From contig JAPPMC010000178.1 in NCBI GenBank assembly GCA_028819235.1, positions 1 to 62,747 on the forward strand: a stretch of DNA of 62,747 nt, written 5' to 3'. Within the stretch, counting starts at the first letter, position 1. Every line of letters starts with the position of its first letter. This document shows positions 8,985-17,885 of this stretch, in pieces. The stretch comes from Bryobacterales bacterium (GTDB taxonomy: Bacteria > Acidobacteriota > Terriglobia > Bryobacterales > UBA6623). Both the position numbers and the translations under genes were made by a program. A model generated the notes under the pieces. The model saw only the letters and a program-made list of their open reading frames with translations. It was not told where the DNA came from and did not search any database.

Positions 8985-9318
8985 CTTGAGAGTGCCACGT
9001 CAGCGCTGGTTGGGCAAATGTGCAAGATGTGCGATCGCTGGGCCAGCGGTGGCCAGCCAGTGTGGCCGATTCGGGCCAACACCGATGAGGAGGATCGATG
9101 TAGGCAGGTCGCCGCGCTTGCCGCCCCGTCGCTCCACCTGAGGCGACGGCTTGGAGCCGCGCTGCAGTCGCGGCGGTCTTCTGGCTTGGCCGGAATCCGC
9201 AGCTAGGCCTGATCGCCAGGCTGTCCCGCTCGGTCCTCGTCACGGAAGGCCGCAGTCGACCGGTTTCGCTCGAACGTGGTCCGGCGGACGGCATCTGGCG
9301 ATGCGCTCGGCTTCGGCC
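8985..9318. other. Intergenic stretch, no gene seen
   Basis: Between two minus-strand genes. Reading frames here are shadows with arginine/proline-rich translations. I see no tRNA, repeat or convincing promoter. Confidence 0.5.
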
Positions 9319-11958
9319 CTATTCCCGAACCACCCAGATCGGTGACGACCAAGCAATCTCATCGTTGTCCTGCAGCGCGCGCACGTAGTAAAAGTTCTGC
9401 CCTTGCCGCGATTCTCGATCGGTGAACTCGAACCGCGCTTCATCCGAGTCGGGATTGGCCGTGTAGATGACCTCGTTGTTGCGGATCAGCGTGATCTTCC
9501 GAATCTTCGCTGTTCCCAGGACCTCCGCACGAATCTTCGGGATTCCCCTGGTGACACGGATCTCGTCGCCCATGAATGCCTCGCCGATGCGGAAATCCAC
9601 GATGATATTGTCCGTGGCGGCGTATGTGTGGCGCTGCTTGATGGCATCGAACACGTCCTCGCGCGACGTCCCCTCTGCGTACACCATTGCGTAGGACATG
9701 TGGGTTGAAAGGTGGTCGGAGCTCGCGATGACACCCAGCCGGTGGCCCTTGTCCCAAGCGGCGGCCACCATGCCCTCGGTGTGGATCTCTTCGAGCATCG
9801 CGGAACTCTCCGAGGGGTAGTCATCCCCTTGGTCTGTAAAGGGGCAACCGACGCATTCGTAGCTGTAGCGGTCCCCTTGGAAGATCTCGACAACCGGCTC
9901 CAGTTCGGGGTCGTGCTCTCTCCAGTCCGTGCCCATGTTCGTCGCTGATGTGTGAGAGATGGCCAGACCGCCCGTGCGACGGATCTCCTCGTACAGCAAC
10001 TCTGTGTCGCCCTCGATCACCGGCCCGATGCCGTTGTGCCGCTGCATGTACTCCTCAGGCCTGACGAAGAATGGGACGTTCTGCACGCCTCGCTTGGTGT
10101 GGAAGATGTTGCGGTGCCCGTTGGGAAACCGGGCCGACCGCTCGTAGCCGAACAGCGATGCGTAGGCCTCGGTGTGGAACAGGTCGGCGGCCTTCTCCGT
10201 CAGCCACCACCAGTAAGTCCGGTCGGCGCCGTACTGATGGTCCGAGATGAACCCCCAGTCCATTGCCGCGGCATCCAACATGTAGCGGTAAAAGTCCAAG
10301 ATCGAGCCATCTGGGGACCCACGCAGGTCCATCGAGAGTTCCGTGTGCCTATGCGTGTCGCCGCGCAGGATTCGAAGCTGCTTCCCGCCGAGACGGACGC
10401 GGTGGCCACGGATCCTCTGAACGTCCTGTGCTTCGTTGGGGTGGGCAGTGGGACGCCCTTCCACCAAAGATTTCCGATCCTGAAGATCCGGCGCGGAGGG
10501 TTCGCTGCCGGGAATGAACCGGCCTGCGTACACGTTTTCGATGACCGTTTCCTCCGGCAGATTGACCATCACCGAGAAAGTGGGATGCCCGTCCCTCGGC
10601 CACGCGATCCACAGGCCGTCCTGCGCCGGCGCTGCGGAAGCGAACATGCTGGCCCGGCCACGGCTGTAGGGGACCATCGCCGGCTCGCTCCACCCGTCGC
10701 TGGTCAGGGTCGTGACAAAGAACCGCCAGTAGTCCGCCAAGCGCCGGCCCTGCCGATTCCGGATCAGCAAGTGCAGGCGGCCCTGATCGTCGAACGCCAG
10801 CCTTCCGTAGTGGTGCAGCTCTCCTTCGTCCGGCACGTATGCCTTGACGCCCCGCTCCATCGATAGCGGCGGAGCCATCCCCAGCTTCTTCTCACCGGCG
10901 TAGGCCGCTACCTCGACAAACCGCTCGTCGTAGATTGGGTAACCCGGAGCCGTTCCGACCTTGTCGAGCCGGCCCTGGTCCTTGGCCCAGTTCACCCGGC
11001 CCACCTCGTAGCTCACCCAGATGCGGTCCCGAATGTCGACGGCCAGATCTGGCCGGGCCTCGAGCCGCTCCGTGGCCGCGACTTCAACGACAGGTCCGAG
11101 CTTGCCGTCCGCCACCGAGCGCATCCGCACGTCGTACCGGCCCTTGTCGTAGGTGTCCCAAGCGACGTGCGCGACCCCCGTCGAGTCCACCGCGACCGCC
11201 GGTTCCCAGTCGTTTCGGCCGCTCGCGCTGACCTTGGTCTCCTCGCTCCATCCCCCGGGGCCGAACACCATGTGGTAGATATCCGACTGACCTCCGCGGA
11301 AGGCTTGCCAGGCAATGTGGATGCGCCCGTCCCGGAACGCCACGTCATGGTCGAAGTCCGACCCGCGGCTGGTGGTCAGGCGCTCGAGTCGTCCAAACGT
11401 CCTGCCGTCGTACCAACGGGCGAATAGGTCGAAGTTGCCTTCGACCTGCTGCGACCACACGACCCATAGCCTCTCGTCGCCGTCGAAGGCCAGACGGGGC
11501 CTCCACACGTCCCCGGTCACCCCCGGGACTTGGGTCCATGTAGCCCAGCGATCGCTGGAGGTGTCGTATTTGGCAAGGCGGATCTCGTCGCGGTAGCCGT
11601 CATAGCTCGACCAAGCGAGCCATGCTTCCGAACGGTCTTCCGGGTTCGTGACAATGTCGGGGAAGTCGTCCGAGCGCGTGTCCTCCGTCATCCGCATGAC
11701 CTCGATGATGCGCGGGTCGAGCGGCGGTTCGGGTTCCGGATCCCGCGGCTCCATGAACGGCTCCGAGTCACCGAGATCTGGGATGTTCTCGCGCGCCACT
11801 TCGTGCTGCGCCGGTGCGTCCGGCCGTAGCCTTCCCGGCTGGGCATCGTTGGGCTGTCCGAGCATCTGGGTAAGACACCCCAGAACCATGAGCGAGGCGA
11901 CCAGGAGCTTGCGCAGATCGCAACCAGGCTGGCAGGTGGGGGCGTGCTGAGGGGACAT
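9319..11958 (-). CDS. Secreted DUF3604 (PHP-like) protein with N-terminal propeller-like region
   Basis: Large exported protein of 879 residues from ATG 11958; an ATG at 11979 adds seven residues. A signal-peptide-like stretch (LRKLLVASLMVLGCLTQMLGQ) leads into about 450 residues with repeated propeller-like motifs (WATWTQVPGVTGDVWRPRLA, WEPAVAVDSTGVAHVAWDTY). The C-terminal ~340 residues match DUF3604, whose fold and metal ligands resemble PHP phosphoesterases: RGDTHRHTELS carries the HxH pair, followed by DWGFISDHQYG, GGLAISHTSA and VIASSDHLSTH, all with the His/Asp spacing expected for metal ligands. Hydrolytic activity is inferred from those residues; the substrate is unknown. Monocistronic, convergent with nothing and divergent from cysQ. 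Confidence 0.82.
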   Translation of the reverse strand: MSPQHAPTCQPGCDLRKLLVASLMVLGCLTQMLGQPNDAQPGRLRPDAPAQHEVARENIPDLGDSEPFMEPRDPEPEPPLDPRIIEVMRMTEDTRSDDFPDIVTNPEDRSEAWLAWSSYDGYRDEIRLAKYDTSSDRWATWTQVPGVTGDVWRPRLAFDGDERLWVVWSQQVEGNFDLFARWYDGRTFGRLERLTTSRGSDFDHDVAFRDGRIHIAWQAFRGGQSDIYHMVFGPGGWSEETKVSASGRNDWEPAVAVDSTGVAHVAWDTYDKGRYDVRMRSVADGKLGPVVEVAATERLEARPDLAVDIRDRIWVSYEVGRVNWAKDQGRLDKVGTAPGYPIYDERFVEVAAYAGEKKLGMAPPLSMERGVKAYVPDEGELHHYGRLAFDDQGRLHLLIRNRQGRRLADYWRFFVTTLTSDGWSEPAMVPYSRGRASMFASAAPAQDGLWIAWPRDGHPTFSVMVNLPEETVIENVYAGRFIPGSEPSAPDLQDRKSLVEGRPTAHPNEAQDVQRIRGHRVRLGGKQLRILRGDTHRHTELSMDLRGSPDGSILDFYRYMLDAAAMDWGFISDHQYGADRTYWWWLTEKAADLFHTEAYASLFGYERSARFPNGHRNIFHTKRGVQNVPFFVRPEEYMQRHNGIGPVIEGDTELLYEEIRRTGGLAISHTSATNMGTDWREHDPELEPVVEIFQGDRYSYECVGCPFTDQGDDYPSESSAMLEEIHTEGMVAAAWDKGHRLGVIASSDHLSTHMSYAMVYAEGTSREDVFDAIKQRHTYAATDNIIVDFRIGEAFMGDEIRVTRGIPKIRAEVLGTAKIRKITLIRNNEVIYTANPDSDEARFEFTDRESRQGQNFYYVRALQDNDEIAWSSPIWVVRE

Positions 11959-12190
11959 GCTGCGGGGATGGTCCGGCATGCGCCTCGGCGCCGGGACCGC
12001 CCTGATCGGCCCGATTCTACCGAAGCGGTCCCTGCCGACCCGCTCTGGCGCTAGGTGGGTCTCGAACGGCCGGGCTTCGCCGCCGCCCGCCCAGCCCGGT
12101 AGGCCACCGCCGCCCGCAGCGTCACACGGCCGACCGGTGTCGGCCGCTGCGGTGTCGTACTACAATCTCGCTTCGCAGGCGATTCCCGCC

Positions 12191-12997
12191 ATGTTGAGCG
12201 CTACTGACTTGGACGCCGTCCGTGCGATCGCCGCCGAGGCGGGCGACGCGATCATGGAGGTCTATGCCGGAGCGTTCAGCGTCCGGCGCAAGGACGACGC
12301 ATCTCCGCTCACCGCGGCCGACCTGGCTGCGCATCGGATCATCACCAACGGCCTGCGAGCCGAGTTCCCGGACGTGCCGGTTCTTTCCGAAGAGGAGTCC
12401 AATCTCGCCCCGTGGCAGATCCGAAAGCGCTGGGAGCGGTACTTCTTGGTGGATCCGTTGGACGGCACAAAGGAGTTTGTTCAGCGCAACGGCCAGTTCA
12501 CGGTGAACATCGCCTTCATCGAAGGCGGGCGCCCGACCGCGGGCGTCGTCCGCGCTCCTGCGTCGGAACTCACCTATTGGGGCCGAGCCAGCGGTGGTGC
12601 CTGCAAGGAGTCCGCAGAGGACGGAGTGCAGTCGATTGCCTGCGATCCCGTCCCGAGTTGCGGCAAGGTTCGGGTTATCGGCAGCCGCTCGCATTCTTCT
12701 CCGGCCACGGAGAAGTTCGTCGAGCGCTTGCGGGCCCGGTTCGAAGAGATCGCGTTTCTGGCGGTCGGGAGTTCCATAAAGATCTGCATGGTCGCCGAGG
12801 GAGCTGCGGACATCTATCCTCGGCTGGCGCCAACCATGGAGTGGGACACGGCTGCGGCCCACGCAGTGCTGGCCGCGGCCGGAGGGCGGCTCATCGACCA
12901 CAGCACGGGGCGTGAACTGATGTACAACTACAAGGAGGACCTGCGCAACCGCTGGTTCATCGCCCACGGGCCCGGTTGGCAGCACGAGACTCCGTGA
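12191..12997 (+). CDS. cysQ: 3'(2'),5'-bisphosphate nucleotidase CysQ family
   Basis: Inositol-monophosphatase-fold phosphatase that removes the 3'-phosphate from PAP, the by-product of sulfate activation. From ATG 12191 it has 268 residues, the normal CysQ length; upstream in-frame sequence is Pro/Ala-rich and unlike the family. The metal-site motifs are visible: SEEES near residue 68, VDPLDGTKEFVQRNGQFTVNIA (DPLDGTKEF signature, about 88-109) and the late MEWDTAAAHAVLAAAGG with its Asp ligand. The next gene (GAF) starts 22 bases before its end, so the two are translated together. No sulfate-assimilation genes are nearby, so the local role is open. Confidence 0.88.
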   Translation: MLSATDLDAVRAIAAEAGDAIMEVYAGAFSVRRKDDASPLTAADLAAHRIITNGLRAEFPDVPVLSEEESNLAPWQIRKRWERYFLVDPLDGTKEFVQRNGQFTVNIAFIEGGRPTAGVVRAPASELTYWGRASGGACKESAEDGVQSIACDPVPSCGKVRVIGSRSHSSPATEKFVERLRARFEEIAFLAVGSSIKICMVAEGAADIYPRLAPTMEWDTAAAHAVLAAAGGRLIDHSTGRELMYNYKEDLRNRWFIAHGPGWQHETP

Positions 12998-13455
12998 CGC
13001 CCCAATCCTCGCGATTCCCCCTGCGCGGATTGGAAGCGCTTCCCGTCCGGGATGCCCTCGGCCTCATTCTGGAAGAGCTGGATGCCGACACGGGAACAGT
13101 GCACAAGTTGCGCGCCGACGGCCTTCTCCACCTTGAAGCGCACTTCGGCGAAATTCCGGCCCAACTGCTTCCGGTCATCGCTCGGATCCCTGTCGGCAAG
13201 GGCATGGCGGGAGTGGCCGCCGAGCGGCTAGAGCCTGTGCAGACGTGCAACCTCCAAGAGGACTCCGCCGGTGTAGTTCGCCCGGGAGCGAAGGCGACCG
13301 GCATGCGCGGTTCGTTGTGCGTGCCTATGATGAATGGCGGACGCTTGGCGGGTGTGCTCGGTGTTGCCGTAGGCCGTGAAAGGGAGTTCAGCGACGCCGA
13401 GACCGCTTGGCTTCTGGCCGTGGGTGAAGTCTTGGCCGCTTCGGATGGAGAGTGA
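12976..13455 (+). CDS. Small stand-alone GAF-domain protein
   Basis: A 159-residue cytoplasmic protein made up essentially of one GAF fold, with no kinase, cyclase or helix-turn-helix attached. The GAF-like features are the hydrophobic helix LEALPVRDALGLILEELDADTGTVHKL, the central PVGKGMAGVAAERLEPVQTCN and the strand pair GSLCVPMMNGGRLAGVLGVA, ending with FSDAETAWLLAVGEVLA. It overlaps the end of cysQ by 22 bases and its stop shares a base with the start of the altronate dehydratase gene, so all three are coupled. A ligand-sensing role for the adjacent enzyme is a guess from context. Confidence 0.75.
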   Translation: MAARDSVTPQSSRFPLRGLEALPVRDALGLILEELDADTGTVHKLRADGLLHLEAHFGEIPAQLLPVIARIPVGKGMAGVAAERLEPVQTCNLQEDSAGVVRPGAKATGMRGSLCVPMMNGGRLAGVLGVAVGREREFSDAETAWLLAVGEVLAASDGE

Positions 13456-15017
13456 TGGCTGCGCAACTCGTCAGTCTTGATCCCCGCAAGATCCCGGCCA
13501 ACCCGTGGATCCACCTCCATCCCAAGGACAACGTGGCCGTCGCGCGCCTGCAGATCCCGGCCGGGGCTGAGATTGCGTTCGAGGGCGGTGCGGTCAGGAC
13601 GCTCCAAACAATCTCGCCCGGGCACAAGCTGGCGCTTCGGCCCATCGCCAAGGGGGCAATGGTCTTCAAGTACGGCGAAGAGATCGGACGCGCCGCTGAG
13701 GACCTTCCGGCCGGCACGTGGGTCCACACCCACAACCTCCTCTTCGACATCAATGAGCGCTCGTACGAGTTCGGGACCTCCCCCGTGGAATTGGGCGACC
13801 TGCCTGAGCCCGGCCGAACGACCTTTATGGGCTATCCCCGCGCCGATGGCCGGGCCGGCACGCGGAACTATGTCGCCATCGTCGGCGCCAGCAATTGCGC
13901 GGCCTATGCGACGGAGCGCATCGCGGCCGCGTTTCGGGAAGAGAGTTTCGCCGGCACTGGCGTAGACGGCGTCGTGGCCCTGCCCCACGCCGACGGCTGC
14001 GGCCAAGCGGAGGGGGCTGACACGGACCTACTGCGGCGGACACTCGACGGTCTCGCGGATCATCCCAACATCGCTGCCGCCGTCGTTGTCGGGCTTGGCT
14101 GCGAAGTCAACCAGATCGGGTACTACCTTCGGCCTGAGGTGACTCTCCCGGGAATGCCGCAGCGGCGCGGTCTGACGCTGCAGGAAAGCGGGGGCACGCG
14201 CCGGGCAGTTGAAGACGGGGTGCGCGCCGTTCGTGAGCTCATCGACAGCGCGGGGCGTCTGGACCGGCAGCCCTGCCCCGTGTCGAAGATCGCCATCTCT
14301 CTCGAGTGCGGTGGTTCGGACGCCTTCTCGGGCATCACGGCTAACCCAGGAGTAGGTTACTGCTCCGACCTTGTCGTCAAGCAGGGCGGGACGGCTTGCC
14401 TCGGCGAGACCACAGAGATCTGGGGCGCGGAACACTTGCTGACCCGACGGTCGGCCAGCCCGGAGGTCGGCCGCAGGCTCTTGGAGATGCTCGATTGGTA
14501 CTTCGACTATGTGCGGAGGTTCAGCGACTCCGTCACTTTCAACGCCAATCCGTCGCCTGGCAATATGGCCGGCGGGATCACGAACATAGCCGAGAAGTCG
14601 CTCGGTGCCGTAGCGAAGGGTGGCCACTCCACGCTCAGCGCGGTGTACGACTACGCCGAGCGGATCACCCAAGGCGGCTTCGTGTTCATGAACAGCCCCG
14701 GCTATGACCCGGCTTCGGTAACTGGCATGGTAGCCGGGGGGTGCAACATCTGCCTGTTCACTACCGGCCGCGGCAGCTGCTTCGGTTTCGCGACCGCGCC
14801 CGTGATCAAGGTTGCCTCGAACTCGGTGACTGCCCGGCACATGGACGAGGACATGGACATAAATGCTGGCACCGTGGCCGATGGCCAAGAAACGATCGCG
14901 GAGTTGGGGTCCCGCATGTACGACACCCTCTTGGAAGTGGCTTCCGGACGCAAGACCTGCAGCGAGCTGGCGGGTCATCGGGAGATGATGACCTGGCGGA
15001 TCGGGCCAACGCTGTAA
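13455..15017 (+). CDS. uxaA: Altronate dehydratase (UxaA/GarD family)
   Basis: Sugar-acid dehydratase that converts D-altronate (or a related hexarate such as galactarate) to a 2-keto-3-deoxy acid. It has 520 residues, full length for fused UxaA. The first ~95 residues form the SAF-like N-terminal domain (KIPANPWIHLHPKDNVAVARLQIPAG). From about residue 120 the large domain starts with RADGRAGTRNYVAIVGASNCAA, includes SLECGGSDAFSGITANPGVG, and has GNMAGGITNIAEKSLGAVAKGG followed by the ligand region GGCNICLFTTGRGSCFGFATAPVIKVASN. The ATG at 13455 overlaps the GAF stop (TGATG) with GGAG just upstream. Altronate versus other hexonates cannot be separated by eye, and no uronate pathway genes are close by. 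Confidence 0.87.
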   Translation: MAAQLVSLDPRKIPANPWIHLHPKDNVAVARLQIPAGAEIAFEGGAVRTLQTISPGHKLALRPIAKGAMVFKYGEEIGRAAEDLPAGTWVHTHNLLFDINERSYEFGTSPVELGDLPEPGRTTFMGYPRADGRAGTRNYVAIVGASNCAAYATERIAAAFREESFAGTGVDGVVALPHADGCGQAEGADTDLLRRTLDGLADHPNIAAAVVVGLGCEVNQIGYYLRPEVTLPGMPQRRGLTLQESGGTRRAVEDGVRAVRELIDSAGRLDRQPCPVSKIAISLECGGSDAFSGITANPGVGYCSDLVVKQGGTACLGETTEIWGAEHLLTRRSASPEVGRRLLEMLDWYFDYVRRFSDSVTFNANPSPGNMAGGITNIAEKSLGAVAKGGHSTLSAVYDYAERITQGGFVFMNSPGYDPASVTGMVAGGCNICLFTTGRGSCFGFATAPVIKVASNSVTARHMDEDMDINAGTVADGQETIAELGSRMYDTLLEVASGRKTCSELAGHREMMTWRIGPTL

Positions 15018-15076
15018 GGCGATTCGGGGCGTGACCCTCCGCACAGGGCCACGACCCGTTACCATGGTCTCGAGGG

Positions 15077-15153
15077 GCCGGGGTAGCTCAGGCGGTTAGA
15101 GCGACGGACTCATAACCCGTAGGTCGGCGGTTCAAGTCCGCCCCCCGGTACCA
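15077..15153 (+). tRNA. tRNA-Met (anticodon CAT)
   Basis: A 77-base cloverleaf with encoded CCA. Acceptor strands GCCGGGG and CCCCGGT pair with a G-U at the end, the D arm is GCTC...GAGC, the anticodon loop is CTCATAA (CAT at 15111-15113), and the T arm is GGCGG-TTCAAGT-CCGCC. The top of the anticodon stem next to the loop is A-C (31 against 39) instead of a pair. CAT could also be tRNA-Ile2 with lysidine; it is not an initiator type by its acceptor and anticodon stem (no GGG/CCC next to the loop). Confidence 0.9.
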
Positions 15154-15184
15154 CCTCTCCCCCGAGTTCCCGGCTGCTTCCGCT

Positions 15185-15769
15185 ATGCTCGTTTGCGTGC
15201 GGACCCGGATGGCCCTTCCGCTCGTCCTACTGGCTGCCGCCCTGAGTGCTACCGCGCCCTGCCCCAGCCTTGCCGCCAATCCCACGGTGACCCTCTCGAC
15301 CTCGATGGGCGAGGTGCGGATCGAGCTCTTTCCGGAACTGGCCCCTAGGACCGTCGCCAATTTCCTTGCATACGTGCGCTCCGGATTCTACGACGACACG
15401 GTCTTCCACCGCGTGATCGAGGGGTTCGTGGTTCAGGGAGGGGGTTTCACGCCGGAACTGGTGCCGAAGCCCACTCGCAAACCCGTGCGGATAGAAACCA
15501 AGAACGGACTACAGAACGACCGCGGCACCGTCGCCATGGCCCGCCAGGAAGGCCGGAACACGGCCACGTCTCAGTTCTTCGTCAATCTTCAGCCGAATGC
15601 AGCCCTTGATCGCGGCGCAATAGGGTACGGCTACACGGTCTTCGGTCGAGTGGTGGAGGGGATGGATGTCGTGGACCGGATCTCCCGGGTGCAGACCAGC
15701 CGGAGGGGCCCGATGGAGGATGTTCCGATCCTGCCCGTGTTCTTGGAGTCCGCCAAGGTAGATCCGTAG
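15185..15769 (+). CDS. Secreted cyclophilin-type peptidyl-prolyl isomerase
   Basis: Cyclophilin-fold cis-trans prolyl isomerase of 194 residues, probably periplasmic. A signal peptide (residues 1-31, LPLVLLAAALSATAPCPSLAA) precedes the catalytic domain. Family motifs are in order: TSMGEVRIELFPELAPRTVANFLAY, FYDDTVFHRVIEGFVVQGGGF (with the catalytic Arg of the FHR motif), MARQEGRNTATSQFFVNLQPN and the closing GYTVFGRVVEGMDVVDRIS. The start lies 31 bases after the tRNA. A cytoplasmic form would need a later start, but none with a good ribosome site is obvious. Confidence 0.92.
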   Translation: MLVCVRTRMALPLVLLAAALSATAPCPSLAANPTVTLSTSMGEVRIELFPELAPRTVANFLAYVRSGFYDDTVFHRVIEGFVVQGGGFTPELVPKPTRKPVRIETKNGLQNDRGTVAMARQEGRNTATSQFFVNLQPNAALDRGAIGYGYTVFGRVVEGMDVVDRISRVQTSRRGPMEDVPILPVFLESAKVDP

Positions 15770-15953
15770 GGCGGGGCAGGGCGCTTTCGCTGGGGTACCC
15801 TCTGAATCAACGGCTCCCGATTGGCGAGTGTCGATCGGGAATGGCCCGGGGCCGCGGAGAATCAGCCGAACGGCCGACGGGCGTGCCTAGTCAAGCAGTG
15901 CTGGACTGGCCGGTGCGCGCAGAGCGATACAGAGTTTCCGGCGAGAGCCGGGT

Positions 15954-16628
15954 TCACTCCAATGGCACGTCGCTGAAGGCGCCTGTCAGGGGCACCACCT
16001 CGGCGCCGGGCGGTGCCTCGAACTCGAAAAGGTCCGCGGCCAAACTCGGATTGGGCCGCTCCCCGGAGAACTCGTAGACGTTCACCGACTCGTCGCGCCC
16101 GACGATGCGGATGCCGGTGATCCCGAAGCCCTCCGGGTCGAAGTCGAACTCGACGCGCCGGTAGACGTCTCTGGCGCTGCGGCCGTCGCCTATGAGCATC
16201 GGCTTCCCCTGTGCCTCCTCCACGCGCAGGTTCCGGAACATCCGCCTGAGCCGCATGCGGCCCAGCAGGAACGACAGCGGCGCCCGCAGGTCGGTCATGG
16301 CCTCCAGTTCCACCTGTCGAACTTGGTTGGAGTTGGGGTTGTACATGCGGAATATCGTGCCGTCGCTGATGGCAATCTTGCCCTCCGGCCGCGCGTAGTC
16401 CCAGCGCATCTTTCCTGGGCGCTGCAAATACAGGGTGCCCGACTCGGTCATTCGGCGCTGCCCGCCATACTCAACGGCCTGCTCGAAGCCCATCTGCAGG
16501 GAACTCAGTCTGTTGTAGTGGCGCTCAATGCCATCGATCACGCGGTTGAGGTTCAGGGATTGGGCGGATAGGACCGCTCCAGTTCCGAGCAAGAGGAGTC
16601 CGCAGCGCAGGGAGGTGCACAAGTTCAT
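15954..16628 (-). CDS. lolA: Outer-membrane lipoprotein carrier protein LolA
   Basis: Periplasmic chaperone that carries lipoproteins from the LolCDE transporter to the outer membrane. It has 224 residues, typical for LolA. A signal peptide (CGLLLLGTGAVLSAQ, ending near residue 23) is followed by the LolA-like open barrel: DGIERHYNRLSSLQMGFEQAVEY, then SGTLYLQRPGKMRWDY (the strand that pairs YLQRPG with MRW is the family hallmark) and KIAISDGTIFRMYNPNSNQVRQ. The aminotransferase gene lies 69 bases upstream on the same strand, so it may be co-transcribed, although no functional link is obvious. Confidence 0.9.
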   Translation of the reverse strand: MNLCTSLRCGLLLLGTGAVLSAQSLNLNRVIDGIERHYNRLSSLQMGFEQAVEYGGQRRMTESGTLYLQRPGKMRWDYARPEGKIAISDGTIFRMYNPNSNQVRQVELEAMTDLRAPLSFLLGRMRLRRMFRNLRVEEAQGKPMLIGDGRSARDVYRRVEFDFDPEGFGITGIRIVGRDESVNVYEFSGERPNPSLAADLFEFEAPPGAEVVPLTGAFSDVPLE

Positions 16629-16697
16629 GGTCTAAGGGGAGCAGGGCCATGCCTAGGGCGGCCCTTCAAACCTCAGTATAGGGTTCGGCCTCGAGCC

Positions 16698-17885
16698 TCA
16701 GTCCCGGAACAGCCTGCGTATGCCGCGCGTTGCCTGCCGGATGCGCTGGACGTTCTCGACGAGCGCGAATCGCACGCTGTCATCCCCGGCCGGCCCGAAG
16801 CCGACTCCCGGCGAAACGGCGACGAGTGCCCGGTGCAGCAGGAGCTTTGAAAACTCGAGTGAACCCGACCACGAGTAGCGTTCCGGGATCTTGGCCCAGA
16901 CAAACATGGTCGCCTTGGGCGGGGGAATGTGCCATCCTCCCTGTCCGAGGCCGTCGATCAGGGCATCACGCCGCCGTTGGTACATCGCGGCGTTTTCGCC
17001 GGTAGCCGCCTCGCAGTGGCGTAGCGCAATGATGGCGGCGATCTGTATCGGCTGGAACATCCCGTAGTCGAGGTAGCTCTTGATGCGGGCCAGGGCATGG
17101 ATCATCTTGGGGTTGCCGACGCAGAAGCCGACTCGCCATCCGGGCATGCTGTACCCCTTGGACATGGAGAAGATCTCCACGCCGACCTCCTTTGCGCCCG
17201 GCACCTGCATCAGTGACGGGGCACGGTAGCCGTCGAAGACGATGTCGGCGTAGGCGAAGTCGTGCACCAGCATCGTGCCGTGCTTGTGGGCAAGGCTCAC
17301 GAGGGCTTCGAAGAACGACCGGTCGACGCACTGCGTTGTCGGGTTGTGCGGGAACGACGTGAGGATCATGGTTGGCTTGCGGCCAGGCTTGGCGAACAAG
17401 TCGTGCACCCTTGAGAGGAATTCCTCTGGCGACGGCATAGGGATGGCGATCTGCCTCCCTTCGGCCATCACCACCCCCCACTGGTGGATCGGGTAGGAGG
17501 GGTCGGGCATCACGACACCGTCTCCAGGGCCAATGGCGGCGAACGTAAGGTGCGCCAAGGCATCCTTGGAGCCCATCGTGGCGATCGCCTCCGTCTCGTA
17601 GTCAAGCGACACTCCGAACTTGGCCTTATACCGCTTGCAGATTTCCTCACGGAGGCGGGGAATGCCCTTCGACAGCGAGTAGCGGTGGTTGCGCTTGTCC
17701 TGAGCGGCCTCCGTGAGCTTGTCGACCACCGGCTGGGGCGTAGCGCCGTTGGGGTTTCCCATGCCAAGGTCGATCACGTCCAGCCCTGCCCGGCGGGCCT
17801 TGGCGCGCATGCTGTTGATCTCCGCGAAGACATACTTCGGGAGTTGCGCGATGCGGTGGAAGGGTTCGTCGTCGAAGATCCCCAT
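16698..17885 (-). CDS. alaC: Class I/II aminotransferase, AlaC-like
   Basis: PLP-dependent fold-type I aminotransferase of 395 residues, close in length and motif order to AlaC, the glutamate-pyruvate transaminase. Visible motifs: DLGMGNPNGATPQPVVDKL at the start, MGSKDALAHLTFAAIGPGDGVVMPDPSYPIH, TSFPHNPTTQCVD, LVHDFAYADIVFDGY and the lysine segment IFSMSKGYSMPGWRVGF that forms the Schiff base with PLP. LL-diaminopimelate aminotransferase is the nearest alternative name, so substrate is inferred from resemblance only. Upstream gene on the same strand as lolA. Confidence 0.85.
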   Translation of the reverse strand: MGIFDDEPFHRIAQLPKYVFAEINSMRAKARRAGLDVIDLGMGNPNGATPQPVVDKLTEAAQDKRNHRYSLSKGIPRLREEICKRYKAKFGVSLDYETEAIATMGSKDALAHLTFAAIGPGDGVVMPDPSYPIHQWGVVMAEGRQIAIPMPSPEEFLSRVHDLFAKPGRKPTMILTSFPHNPTTQCVDRSFFEALVSLAHKHGTMLVHDFAYADIVFDGYRAPSLMQVPGAKEVGVEIFSMSKGYSMPGWRVGFCVGNPKMIHALARIKSYLDYGMFQPIQIAAIIALRHCEAATGENAAMYQRRRDALIDGLGQGGWHIPPPKATMFVWAKIPERYSWSGSLEFSKLLLHRALVAVSPGVGFGPAGDDSVRFALVENVQRIRQATRGIRRLFRD

